From Desulfobacteraceae bacterium (GTDB taxonomy: Bacteria; Desulfobacterota; Desulfobacteria; Desulfobacterales; SG8-13), in the NCBI GenBank assembly GCA_029287875.1, contig JARFQH010000095.1, forward strand, positions 1 to 5,680: a stretch of DNA of 5,680 nucleotides, in the 5' to 3' direction. Below the pieces are notes generated by a model. That model ran no database searches. It was not told the origin of the DNA and worked only from the letters and a program-made list of their open reading frames with translations. A program made the position numbers and the translations under genes. Below are positions 1 through 5,680 of the stretch, piece by piece (the first letter of the stretch is position 1; every line of letters begins with the position of its first letter).

Positions 1-14
1 TTGCAAACTGCGGA

Positions 15-42
15 TTGACAATTATTATAAAAACGTTAGCAT
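15..42 (+). promoter_or_regulatory. Putative sigma70-type promoter of the aldo/keto reductase gene
   Basis: A perfect -35 hexamer TTGACA lies at 15-20. With a 16-base spacer the best -10 is TAGCAT at 37-42, which matches 4 of 6 consensus positions including the key TA and final T. CATAAA at 40-45 is an alternative with a long 19-base spacer. The surrounding DNA is AT-rich compared with the coding regions. Transcription from here would give a leader of about 140 bases before the reductase start. This rests on pattern matching only. Confidence 0.45.
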
Positions 43-63
43 AAATCTGCAGGTTACCCTGAA

Positions 64-119
64 GCCGAACAATGCCCGATGTGTTGCACCCAAAAGCTCA
101 TCAGACTTAATTGCTCGGT
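64..119 (+). other. Potentially structured 5' leader of the reductase mRNA
   Basis: Bases 64-73 can pair with 110-119 (about nine of ten positions, one A-C mismatch at 69/114 and one G-U pair). Inside this, GATG at 78-81 can pair with CATC at 99-102. The result is a long-range stem enclosing a smaller one, upstream of the ribosome binding site. No known riboswitch or attenuator class is recognised, there is no U-tract, and a pairing of this size could arise by chance. Confidence 0.2.
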
Positions 120-177
120 TCCAATACGATTTGCCGATGGATTCGCTTTTGCGCCTGTCGATCGAAACAAAACAAGT

Positions 178-185
178 AAAGGAGG
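178..185 (+). promoter_or_regulatory. Strong Shine-Dalgarno that fixes the reductase start
   Basis: AAAGGAGG is almost fully complementary to the 16S rRNA 3' end and sits 7 bases before the ATG at 193. It decides against the longer in-frame start at 79, whose extra 38 residues match nothing in the aldo/keto reductase fold. Confidence 0.85.
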
Positions 186-192
186 CAAACCA

Positions 193-1179
193 ATGGAACA
201 GCGCCAGTTGGGAAAACAGGGGTTGGTCGTATCCGCCATCGGCCTCGGCTGCATGGGAATGTCGGAGTTCTACGGAACCGCCGATGAAAAGGAGTCTGTC
301 GCTACCATCCATCAGGCGCTCGATGCGGGGGTCAGCCTGCTCGATACCGCCGACATGTATGGACCATTCAAGAACGAAGAACTGGTCGCCAAAGCCATTC
401 GCGGCCGGCGGGACACAGTTGTTCTGGCGACCAAATTTGGAATCGTGCGCACCGGTGACGCCTCCTTTCGCGGGGTCAACGGCCGACCGGCTTACGTGAA
501 GTCAGCCTGTGACGCCTCGCTGCACCGCTTGGGTGTGGATCATATCGACCTGTACTATCAGCATCGAGTGGATCCCGACGTGCCCATCGAGGAGACCGTG
601 GGAGCGATGGCGGAACTGGTGACGGCCGGCAAGGTGCGTTATCTCGGTCTTTCGGAAGCCGGACCGCAAACCATCCGGCGGGCGCACGCGGTCCACCCGA
701 TCAGCGCCCTGCAAACGGAGTACTCCTTGTGGAGCCGTGAACCTGAGGCCCAAATCCTGCCGGCCCTGCGGGAACTGGGAATTGGCCTGGTGCCATACAG
801 CCCGCTGGGGCGTGGTTTTTTAACCGGACACTTCAAACGTTACGAGGATCTGGCCGCCGATGACTACCGTCGTCATTCGCCGCGGTTTCAGGGTGAAAAC
901 TTCGCGAAAAACCTGGAACTGGTCGAACGGGTTAAACAGATGGCGGCCGGCAAAGGGGTTACCGCCGGCCAACTGGCCCTTGCATGGGTGCTGGCGCAGG
1001 GGAAGGATATCGTACCGATTCCGGGAACGACGCGCCGCAGTCATTTGGAACAGAATATCGCCGCCGTCGATTTGAACATAACCCCAAGCGACCTGTCCGA
1101 TATTGCGGCTGTCATGCCACCGGGAGCGGCCAGCGGGATGCGCTATCCAGAAGAGATGATGCGCATGGTCAACCTATAA
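193..1179 (+). CDS. Aldo/keto reductase (AKR13/YakC-like)
   Basis: NAD(P)H-dependent oxidoreductase of the aldo/keto reductase superfamily, a cytosolic TIM-barrel enzyme of 328 residues, the usual length. The N-terminus reads MEQRQLGKQGLVVSAIGLGC, the typical first hairpin and strand, followed by GMSEFYG as in the AKR13/YakC-like group. The catalytic tetrad is visible: Asp51 and Tyr56 in DTADMYG, Lys81 in LATKFG, His124 in YYQHRVD. The cofactor-binding end is intact: PYSPLGRGFLTG near 201-212 and IPGTTRRSHLEQN at 276-288, whose arginines suggest NADPH preference. The start at 193 is chosen from the strong Shine-Dalgarno and the family N-terminus. The physiological substrate cannot be read from sequence, as members reduce diverse aldehydes and ketones. 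It is 126 bases upstream of the crotonase gene on the same strand, with a T-tract between them, so it may be a separate transcription unit. Family assignment is firm; the role is unknown. Confidence 0.93.
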   Translation: MEQRQLGKQGLVVSAIGLGCMGMSEFYGTADEKESVATIHQALDAGVSLLDTADMYGPFKNEELVAKAIRGRRDTVVLATKFGIVRTGDASFRGVNGRPAYVKSACDASLHRLGVDHIDLYYQHRVDPDVPIEETVGAMAELVTAGKVRYLGLSEAGPQTIRRAHAVHPISALQTEYSLWSREPEAQILPALRELGIGLVPYSPLGRGFLTGHFKRYEDLAADDYRRHSPRFQGENFAKNLELVERVKQMAAGKGVTAGQLALAWVLAQGKDIVPIPGTTRRSHLEQNIAAVDLNITPSDLSDIAAVMPPGAASGMRYPEEMMRMVNL

Positions 1180-1198
1180 GATCTAGTTGGTTTTTTTT
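1170..1198 (+). terminator. Weak possible intrinsic terminator after the reductase
   Basis: A run of eight T (1191-1198) follows a short imperfect hairpin: CAAC plus TA at 1170-1176 (bulged C at 1174) pairs with TAGTTG at 1184-1189 around a 7-base loop. The T-tract is convincing, but the stem is short, bulged and not GC-rich, and it overlaps the stop codon. It may give partial termination, leaving read-through into the next gene. Confidence 0.3.
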
Positions 1199-1292
1199 AA
1201 CAATTTACTTTTTAGCTGTCTTTGGATACGGTCGGCACAAGAGGTCCCTGAATACCAACACATTGGGCGGCCGCGAAAAGATACCGGAAAAA

Positions 1293-1299
1293 AAAGGAG
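1293..1299 (+). promoter_or_regulatory. Shine-Dalgarno of the crotonase-family gene
   Basis: AAAGGAG preceded by an A-rich run lies 6 bases upstream of the ATG at 1306. This supports that start, which also begins exactly where the crotonase fold begins. No convincing promoter was found in the rest of the 1180-1305 gap. Confidence 0.75.
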
Positions 1300-1305
1300 C
1301 AGAAT

Positions 1306-2085
1306 ATGAGCGCTGAAAATCTTTTGGTTGAAATCGGCGAGGATTTCGTTGCGGCCATTACTCTCAACCGGCCCAAAGAGCTCAACACCTTCAACACCCA
1401 TTTGGCGCGTGAACTCGTCGCCGCGTTGGAAGAACTGGATCAGCAAACCCGGGTGCGCGTGATTATCCTCAAGGGCGCAGGCAAAGCATTCTGTGCCGGC
1501 ATCGATGTGACGGAATTTTTCGATAAAACCGCCATGGAATACCGGGCCTGGATCGGAAACATGGAAAAACCGCTGGTGACGATCAGCCGCATGCGAACCC
1601 CGGTGATTGCCCAGGTTCAGGGCGTGGCGGCCGCAAATGGAGCCGGCCTGGTAGCGGCCGCCGATCTGGCGGTCGCGGCGGACAATGCCCGCATCGGCTT
1701 GACTGCTATCAATGTCGGTTTGAACTGTGTCGGACCGGTCATTCCGGTGGCGCGATCGGTGGGCCGAAAGCGCGCGCTCGAAATGCTGTTTTTCGGCGAA
1801 CTGCTCAAAGCTGGCGAAGCCCTGGAAATGGGGCTGGTGAACAAAGTGGTTCCGGCGGACGAGTTGGAAGCGGAGACCCGGCGGTGGGCGGCGCGATTGG
1901 CACAAAAGAGTCCGGTTGCCCTTCAGATTGCCAAAAAAGCATTCTACGCCTCGGCCGACATGGACTACACCCAGGCTTTCGAGTACATGAACGAAGCCTT
2001 TGCGCGCCTGTGCACCACAGAGGATGCAACCGAAGGTGTCAAGGCTTTTCTGGACAGACGCAACCCCGAGTGGAAAGAGAAGTAG
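1306..2085 (+). CDS. Crotonase-family (enoyl-CoA hydratase/isomerase-like) protein, ECHDC3-like
   Basis: A 259-residue crotonase-superfamily protein of normal length, expected to bind an acyl-CoA thioester in the cytosol. The CoA and oxyanion-hole elements are visible: AFCAGIDVTEF at 61-71 and VQGVAAANGAGLVAAADL at 104-121. By hand alignment to rat mitochondrial enoyl-CoA hydratase, the positions of catalytic Glu144 and Glu164 fall at Gly114 and Ala134, so neither acid/base is present. The stretch INVGLN and the segment around 150-185 (RALEMLFFGE...GLVNKVVP) resemble the ECHDC3 subgroup, which also departs from the classical catalytic pair. It should therefore not be called an enoyl-CoA hydratase outright; isomerase, hydrolase, lyase or non-catalytic roles remain open. 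Its stop is 11 bases before the radical SAM start, implying cotranscription and perhaps a shared pathway. Fold assignment is secure and the reaction is unknown. Confidence 0.9.
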   Translation: MSAENLLVEIGEDFVAAITLNRPKELNTFNTHLARELVAALEELDQQTRVRVIILKGAGKAFCAGIDVTEFFDKTAMEYRAWIGNMEKPLVTISRMRTPVIAQVQGVAAANGAGLVAAADLAVAADNARIGLTAINVGLNCVGPVIPVARSVGRKRALEMLFFGELLKAGEALEMGLVNKVVPADELEAETRRWAARLAQKSPVALQIAKKAFYASADMDYTQAFEYMNEAFARLCTTEDATEGVKAFLDRRNPEWKEK

Positions 2086-2091
2086 AAGAGG
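2086..2091 (+). promoter_or_regulatory. Shine-Dalgarno of the radical SAM gene
   Basis: AAGAGG starts directly after the crotonase stop codon and lies 5 bases before the ATG at 2097. It favours this start over an in-frame ATG at 1884, which lies deep inside the crotonase gene and would add 71 residues unlike any KamA N-terminus. Confidence 0.65.
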
Positions 2092-2096
2092 CAGGT

Positions 2097-4586
2097 ATGG
2101 TCATCGAAGACACCATCGACACAGTGACGTTCGATCACTCCGGTGAGTCTCTGCAGATGTCGTTTGCAGAAATCAGCGATGAGATCATCTCATTTCTGGA
2201 CTACTACGGTGTACCGTCGCTCATGGACCGGTCTTTCTGTAACGTGATCGGAGATGGAGACGGCCAATCGAAATTTGTGCGACTGACGACGGCTTGCGGC
2301 TTCGACGGCGATCCCCGCGGTTTCTGCAGCGAACTCGTCCGGCAACTGACGCCGGCCAGCCGTCGCGACGGGACCCCGGTGCGCATCAACGGCGTGGATC
2401 TGCCGCAGCTGCTGCTCGTGGCGCTCCTCGAAAAGCTGCTTCCCGGCAACAAGTTCACCAGCGTCCGGACGGTGGCCCAATTGGAGAAGCTGAACGACAT
2501 GGCCATTCCGGAGGCCGAACGGGATGATCTGCAAAAGGTGATCGACACCTATCCGGTGCGACTTTCGATGCACACCATCCGCCAGATGCGTGTTTCCCGG
2601 GCGGTGGCCTACCAGTATCTGCCTTTCGTCGAGGAGCTCGATCAGACCGGTCACACCAACACCTGGATAGGCCAGTTCCACCAGGGACTGCTGGAACAGA
2701 TGTACCAGAACCGGGTCATCTTTCTGCTGAACATGAGCTGCCCGGTTTACTGCCGGTTCTGTTTTCGCAAGCACAAGGATTCACGCAACCAGGACAACCC
2801 CACCACCGCCGACGTCAACCTGGCCCTGGAACACGTGCGCCGGTCGCCCGGTATCAAAGAGGTGGTCATCACCGGCGGGGACCCTTTTCTGAACCGGGCC
2901 AACATGGCCTGCGCCATCGACGGTCTCAGCGACATTCCGCATGTCCAAACCCTGCGTCTGGCCACCCGGGCGGCGGCCTATTACCCGCACCTCTTTCTGG
3001 GGCACGACGGCGAGCTGCTCAACTACCTGAAAATGAAAAACCTCGAGCTGCAACAAAAAGAAAAGCGCCTGGAACTGGCCACCCATTTCATCCATCCCGA
3101 CGAGATTTCGCCGGACAGCCTGGAAATCATAACCGAACTCGTCAAAAACGGCATTTCCGTCTATGTGCAAACGCCGTTTCTAAAAGATTGCAACGATCAA
3201 GGGCCGGAATTGGTCAGGCTCTTCAGCCTGCTGCGCGGGGCCGGGGCAGAGCTTCACTACATCTATATCCCCTGCAGCCCCATCCACGGCAACAACATCT
3301 ACTGGACGCCGATATCGCAGGGGATTCATGCGGCCGTGTATTTGCGGGCCCACCTCTCCGACCGGGTCATCCCACGCATCTGCACCGCTACGCCGATCGG
3401 CAAAATGGACTGGCACACCAGCGGTTGGGCAGTGGAACAGGATCCGGACAGCGATCATTTCATCTGGATCCGGACACCCTACACGCCGGGTTATTTTAAG
3501 GCATTCGCACCGCTGGCCGAAAATCTGGACAACCTGCGGGTCAATTCCGAGGGGACCATCGACGTGCGCTACATGGCCCGTATCGGCGATCCAGACCTTT
3601 TCCTCGGGGCCCGCAGCCGCCCGTCGCAAAGAAAACGGGCGGCCATGACGGACACGGCGACGCTTGCCGGTCTGCAGGCCGAAGCCTTGACCGACCAAAG
3701 CAGCCCGCACGCCGTGGTGAAGTCCGGCGTTGACGCCCTGCGGCGGGTGCACGAAACCCGGGTCGAAATGGATACCGCGGCCGGCGGCGACGAGATGACT
3801 TACATCAAGGCCCACCAGGCGATCACCGATGTCGTCATCACCTCGGAGAAAGATGCTGTCGATGAGCTGTTTCGCATCACCGCTCTCGTGCGTCGACTGC
3901 AGGATATTCCGCACGTCAATGCCGTGCGGCTGCGCAGTCTGAAGTTCAATTACATGCCCGAGCGCTACACGAAAACCGTGGTGACCCGTCTGGGCGACCT
4001 CAGCCGATTGTCCGTCGTCAACCCGCTGCGGCTCGAAATCGAGACCCAGTTCCTGCATTACAAAGAAATCCAACCGACCCACAAACACATTGCCGCCGCC
4101 CTGCGAAACCGGGGCATCAGCGTCTATGCCAACATGCCCCTGCTGACCGGGGTCAACGACACCCCCGACGAGGTCAATCGGACCGCTTACGGTTTGAGGC
4201 AGTGCGGCATCGAGTTTCACCATCTTTTCGTGGCCGGGACGCCGCTGCAACAGCGTTGTAACGGCGCCTGCCCTCTGGATGTGGCCGACGTGATCGACAT
4301 TGCCGCCCGCGTACGTCGGGACGGCAGCGGTCGGGAAATTCCGCGCTACATCATTCGCACACGGCTGGGTGAAGTGGACTTCGGGCTGACGTCTAAATTG
4401 ATGGTGGAGGACGGAAAGATTCGCATTCGGCTGACACCTTACGATCTGGCGTATTTCCGGGGGATGGATCCAGGTTTCGACTGGCCGGAAGGGGTGACGG
4501 TGGACGGAGACGGTCGGCCGACCGTAGCGGTCGAAGGCCTGACGTCTTCCGACGGTTTCCTCGTGTTCGGTGCGCACGCAAGCTGA
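2097..4586 (+). CDS. KamA-family radical SAM aminomutase-like protein with a fused degenerate second KamA half
   Basis: An 829-residue protein, about twice the roughly 420 residues of lysine 2,3-aminomutase. Residues 1-120 are an unrecognised N-terminal region. Residues about 121-505 form a KamA-like radical SAM domain: helical lead-in, then the [4Fe-4S] motif CPVYCRFC (Cys215, Cys219, Cys222), Arg224 at the place of the carboxylate-binding Arg134 of the clostridial enzyme, VVITGGDPF at 257-264, THFIHPDEI near 329-337, and TPIGK with Lys436 as the likely PLP Schiff-base lysine. The acidic residues that grip the lysine side chain (Asp293 and Asp330 in the clostridial enzyme) have no counterpart: there is no acid in 386-405 or 424-436. 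Residues about 540-829 repeat the domain in degenerate form, without cysteine cluster, GGD or PLP lysine. The expected chemistry is SAM- and PLP-dependent 1,2-amino migration on an amino acid other than lysine (inference). Start chosen from the Shine-Dalgarno at 2086-2091; cotranscribed with the crotonase gene. Confidence 0.9.
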   Translation: MVIEDTIDTVTFDHSGESLQMSFAEISDEIISFLDYYGVPSLMDRSFCNVIGDGDGQSKFVRLTTACGFDGDPRGFCSELVRQLTPASRRDGTPVRINGVDLPQLLLVALLEKLLPGNKFTSVRTVAQLEKLNDMAIPEAERDDLQKVIDTYPVRLSMHTIRQMRVSRAVAYQYLPFVEELDQTGHTNTWIGQFHQGLLEQMYQNRVIFLLNMSCPVYCRFCFRKHKDSRNQDNPTTADVNLALEHVRRSPGIKEVVITGGDPFLNRANMACAIDGLSDIPHVQTLRLATRAAAYYPHLFLGHDGELLNYLKMKNLELQQKEKRLELATHFIHPDEISPDSLEIITELVKNGISVYVQTPFLKDCNDQGPELVRLFSLLRGAGAELHYIYIPCSPIHGNNIYWTPISQGIHAAVYLRAHLSDRVIPRICTATPIGKMDWHTSGWAVEQDPDSDHFIWIRTPYTPGYFKAFAPLAENLDNLRVNSEGTIDVRYMARIGDPDLFLGARSRPSQRKRAAMTDTATLAGLQAEALTDQSSPHAVVKSGVDALRRVHETRVEMDTAAGGDEMTYIKAHQAITDVVITSEKDAVDELFRITALVRRLQDIPHVNAVRLRSLKFNYMPERYTKTVVTRLGDLSRLSVVNPLRLEIETQFLHYKEIQPTHKHIAAALRNRGISVYANMPLLTGVNDTPDEVNRTAYGLRQCGIEFHHLFVAGTPLQQRCNGACPLDVADVIDIAARVRRDGSGREIPRYIIRTRLGEVDFGLTSKLMVEDGKIRIRLTPYDLAYFRGMDPGFDWPEGVTVDGDGRPTVAVEGLTSSDGFLVFGAHAS
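3816..4583 (+). repeat. Degenerate second copy of the KamA-like domain (protein-level internal duplication)
   Basis: Residues 574-829 align with residues 251-505 of the same protein. Matching pairs are IPHVQTLRL (280) with IPHVNAVRL (604), ATHFIHPDEI (328) with ETQFLHYKEI (649), GISVYVQTPFL (352) with GISVYANMPLL (673), and TPYTPGYF (460) with TPYDLAYF (780). The offset stays within 320-324 residues. VVITGGDPF becomes VVITSEKDA, and PIGKMDW becomes RLGEVDF with Glu759 in place of Lys436. There is no cysteine between residues 430 and 702, so no cluster site. The repeat is visible only in protein, implying old duplication or fusion of a divergent paralogue. An ATG at 3645 between the copies has no clear Shine-Dalgarno, so one polypeptide is expected. 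Confidence 0.85.
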
Positions 4587-4602
4587 TCGTCACTGCGAGC
4601 CC

Positions 4603-5643
4603 TTAGAGTAGAAATCCTTCCGGGAAGGGATCGGAGGGATCGATGACAAATTCCTGCAGGCCGGTAATGTGGGCGGTGCTTTGTATGTCGACTTCGACCG
4701 CCCGGTGTTCACCGACCCGGGTTTCGGCGACGATACGGGCGTCAAAGGTCGTGCCCAGGGGACCGGCATTGACGAATGTCTGGTTGACCTTCAAGAGACC
4801 GCGGTGGTGCAGCAGGGTCAACTTGGCCGCCGTGCCGGTGCCGCAGGGGGAACGGTCCATGTGGGCCTCGCCGTAAATGACAACCGAGCGACCCCGCCGC
4901 CGCGCGTGATCGGCGGGGTCGTAGAACTCGACCACATCCACCTTTCGGACTTCCGGTCGCAGCGGGTGCCGGACCACGAGCCGGCGATTGGCGGATTCAA
5001 TGACGCGCATGCCCAGCTGCGTCAATTCGGCCGCATGGGCTGCTTCCAACGGCAGCCCGATCTGATCGGCCGAGACCATCACGAAAAATCCTCCGACGCA
5101 GACCGTGTCAACCGTTAGACGCCCGTGACCGGGCACATCGAGCAGTTGATCCGTGCGGTAAACAAACGAAGGGACGGTTCGAACGGCCACGGCCGCGGGA
5201 CGACCGTTCGACATCGTTACGCGGGTTTCCATGGGGCCCGAGGGCGTATCGACGGTGATGCGTTCTGCGGGATCGGTTATCTCGATCAGGCCGGCCTCGA
5301 TGAGAGTTGCCACTGCGCCGATGGTGGCATGGCCGCAAAGGAAGGGGTAGCGACGGGCGTCCATGTAGATCAATCCGAAGCGCGACCGGGGTGAGACGGC
5401 TTCGGTCAGCAGGGCCGCTAAAATGTCGCGATGACCCCGTGGCTCGCGGGTCAATGCCAACCTGACGTGATCGAGGTTGCGCTGGAAGTAGGCCAACTTT
5501 TCGGTTATTGTACCGCCCGGGATCGGATCGAGCCCGCCCACGATCAACCGGGTCGATTCACCGGCCGTGTGGGAATCGATGGTCTTGATTCGGACCGGAA
5601 ATTTTCGGGCCAGAGCGCCGGTAATTTGTTCAACGTTCGACAT
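4603..5643 (-). CDS. Proline racemase-family protein (proline racemase / hydroxyproline 2-epimerase type)
   Basis: A 346-residue cofactor-independent amino-acid racemase-family protein with two-cysteine acid/base chemistry. It begins with the signature IDSHTAGESTRLIVGG and has EPRGHRDI. The first catalytic cysteine, Cys103, is in LCGHATIG (usual form MCGHGTIG). The second, Cys267, is in MDRSPCGTGTAAKL. Both cysteines present argues for a racemase or epimerase rather than trans-3-hydroxy-L-proline dehydratase, where the second is usually Thr. The C-terminus (ITGLQEFVIDPSDPFPEGFLL) matches the PrdF-like proline racemase ending. Whether the substrate is proline or 4-hydroxyproline cannot be decided by eye. 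Start: ATG at 5643; an in-frame GTG at 5649 adds two residues, and neither has a clear Shine-Dalgarno. It converges on the radical SAM gene with 16 bases between stops, so it is a separate transcript and any pathway link is inferred. Confidence 0.9.
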   Translation of the reverse strand: MSNVEQITGALARKFPVRIKTIDSHTAGESTRLIVGGLDPIPGGTITEKLAYFQRNLDHVRLALTREPRGHRDILAALLTEAVSPRSRFGLIYMDARRYPFLCGHATIGAVATLIEAGLIEITDPAERITVDTPSGPMETRVTMSNGRPAAVAVRTVPSFVYRTDQLLDVPGHGRLTVDTVCVGGFFVMVSADQIGLPLEAAHAAELTQLGMRVIESANRRLVVRHPLRPEVRKVDVVEFYDPADHARRRGRSVVIYGEAHMDRSPCGTGTAAKLTLLHHRGLLKVNQTFVNAGPLGTTFDARIVAETRVGEHRAVEVDIQSTAHITGLQEFVIDPSDPFPEGFLL

Positions 5644-5672
5644 GGTCACACGGATTCGTTGGTCTTGAGATT

Positions 5673-5678
5673 ATTATC
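5673..5678 (-). promoter_or_regulatory. Possible -10 element upstream of the racemase-family gene
   Basis: On the - strand GATAAT (5 of 6 to TATAAT) lies about 30 bases before the ATG at 5643, in an AT-rich patch at the window edge. Its -35 would lie outside the window, so this cannot be tested here. Confidence 0.2.
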
Positions 5679-5680
5679 GA

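Noticed and set aside
25..312. 95-codon open frame on the - strand across the leader and the start of the reductase gene
   Set aside because: It overlaps the promoter, the Shine-Dalgarno and the reductase N-terminus, and its product matches nothing I recognise.
1231..1250. Sigma54-like GG...GC element upstream of the crotonase gene
   Set aside because: GGCAC is present, but the -12 GC is not at the required spacing.
1183..1905. 240-codon open frame on the - strand opposite the crotonase gene
   Set aside because: Antisense to a well-supported gene, with no recognised motif and biased low-complexity composition.
1884..2096. N-terminal extension of the radical SAM protein from an upstream ATG
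   Set aside because: It would lie inside the crotonase gene in another frame. The ATG at 2097 has its own Shine-Dalgarno.
3180..4577. 465-codon open frame on the - strand opposite the second KamA half
   Set aside because: It lies wholly antisense to a frame with clear homology. Its translation is His/Gly/Val/Asp-rich with no recognisable motif, as expected for the shadow of a GC-rich gene.
4614..4630. Inverted repeat CCTTC/GAAGG near the convergent gene ends as a bidirectional terminator
   Set aside because: Only five base pairs, no T-tract on either strand, and fully inside the racemase coding end (codons for DPFPEG).

Overview
The window holds four protein-coding genes in moderately GC-rich DNA. 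Three are on the + strand (aldo/keto reductase, crotonase-family protein, very large KamA-type radical SAM protein). The fourth, a proline racemase-family enzyme, is on the - strand and converges on the third gene. No tRNA, rRNA, CRISPR array, insertion sequence or phage gene was seen. The iron-sulfur radical enzyme, the CoA-type chemistry and the PrdF-like racemase suggest an anaerobic or facultatively anaerobic bacterium, perhaps of the Desulfobacterota or a similar group. That is inferred from gene content only, not from a marker gene.

Layout. Bases 1-192 are a leader with a consensus -35 box (TTGACA), a plausible -10 and a potentially structured stretch, ending in a near-perfect Shine-Dalgarno (AAAGGAGG). 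The aldo/keto reductase runs 193-1179. A 126-base AT-richer gap follows, with a T8 tract and a weak hairpin. The crotonase-family gene (1306-2085) and the radical SAM gene (2097-4586) are 11 bases apart and very probably cotranscribed. The racemase-family gene (4603-5643, - strand) ends 16 bases from the stop of the radical SAM gene.

The main point of interest is the 829-residue radical SAM protein. It contains one complete lysine 2,3-aminomutase-like (KamA) domain with the CxxxCxxC cluster, the GGD motif, a candidate PLP lysine and the arginine expected to hold a substrate carboxylate. A second KamA-like half is fused to its C-terminus and aligns to the first at a nearly constant offset of 320-324 residues. 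That second copy has lost the cluster cysteines, the GGD motif and the PLP lysine. The protein therefore looks like a catalytic domain fused to a pseudo-enzyme copy of itself, with about 120 extra N-terminal residues I do not recognise. The acidic residues that bind the lysine side chain in true lysine 2,3-aminomutase are not visible, so the substrate is probably not lysine.

How they might work together (inference): an amino acid is isomerised to a beta-amino acid by the KamA-like protein, and the resulting acid or CoA thioester is handled by the crotonase-family protein. The crotonase itself lacks both classical hydratase glutamates and resembles the ECHDC3 subgroup. The reductase and the amino-acid racemase/epimerase could feed or drain such a route, but their link to the other two genes rests only on proximity.
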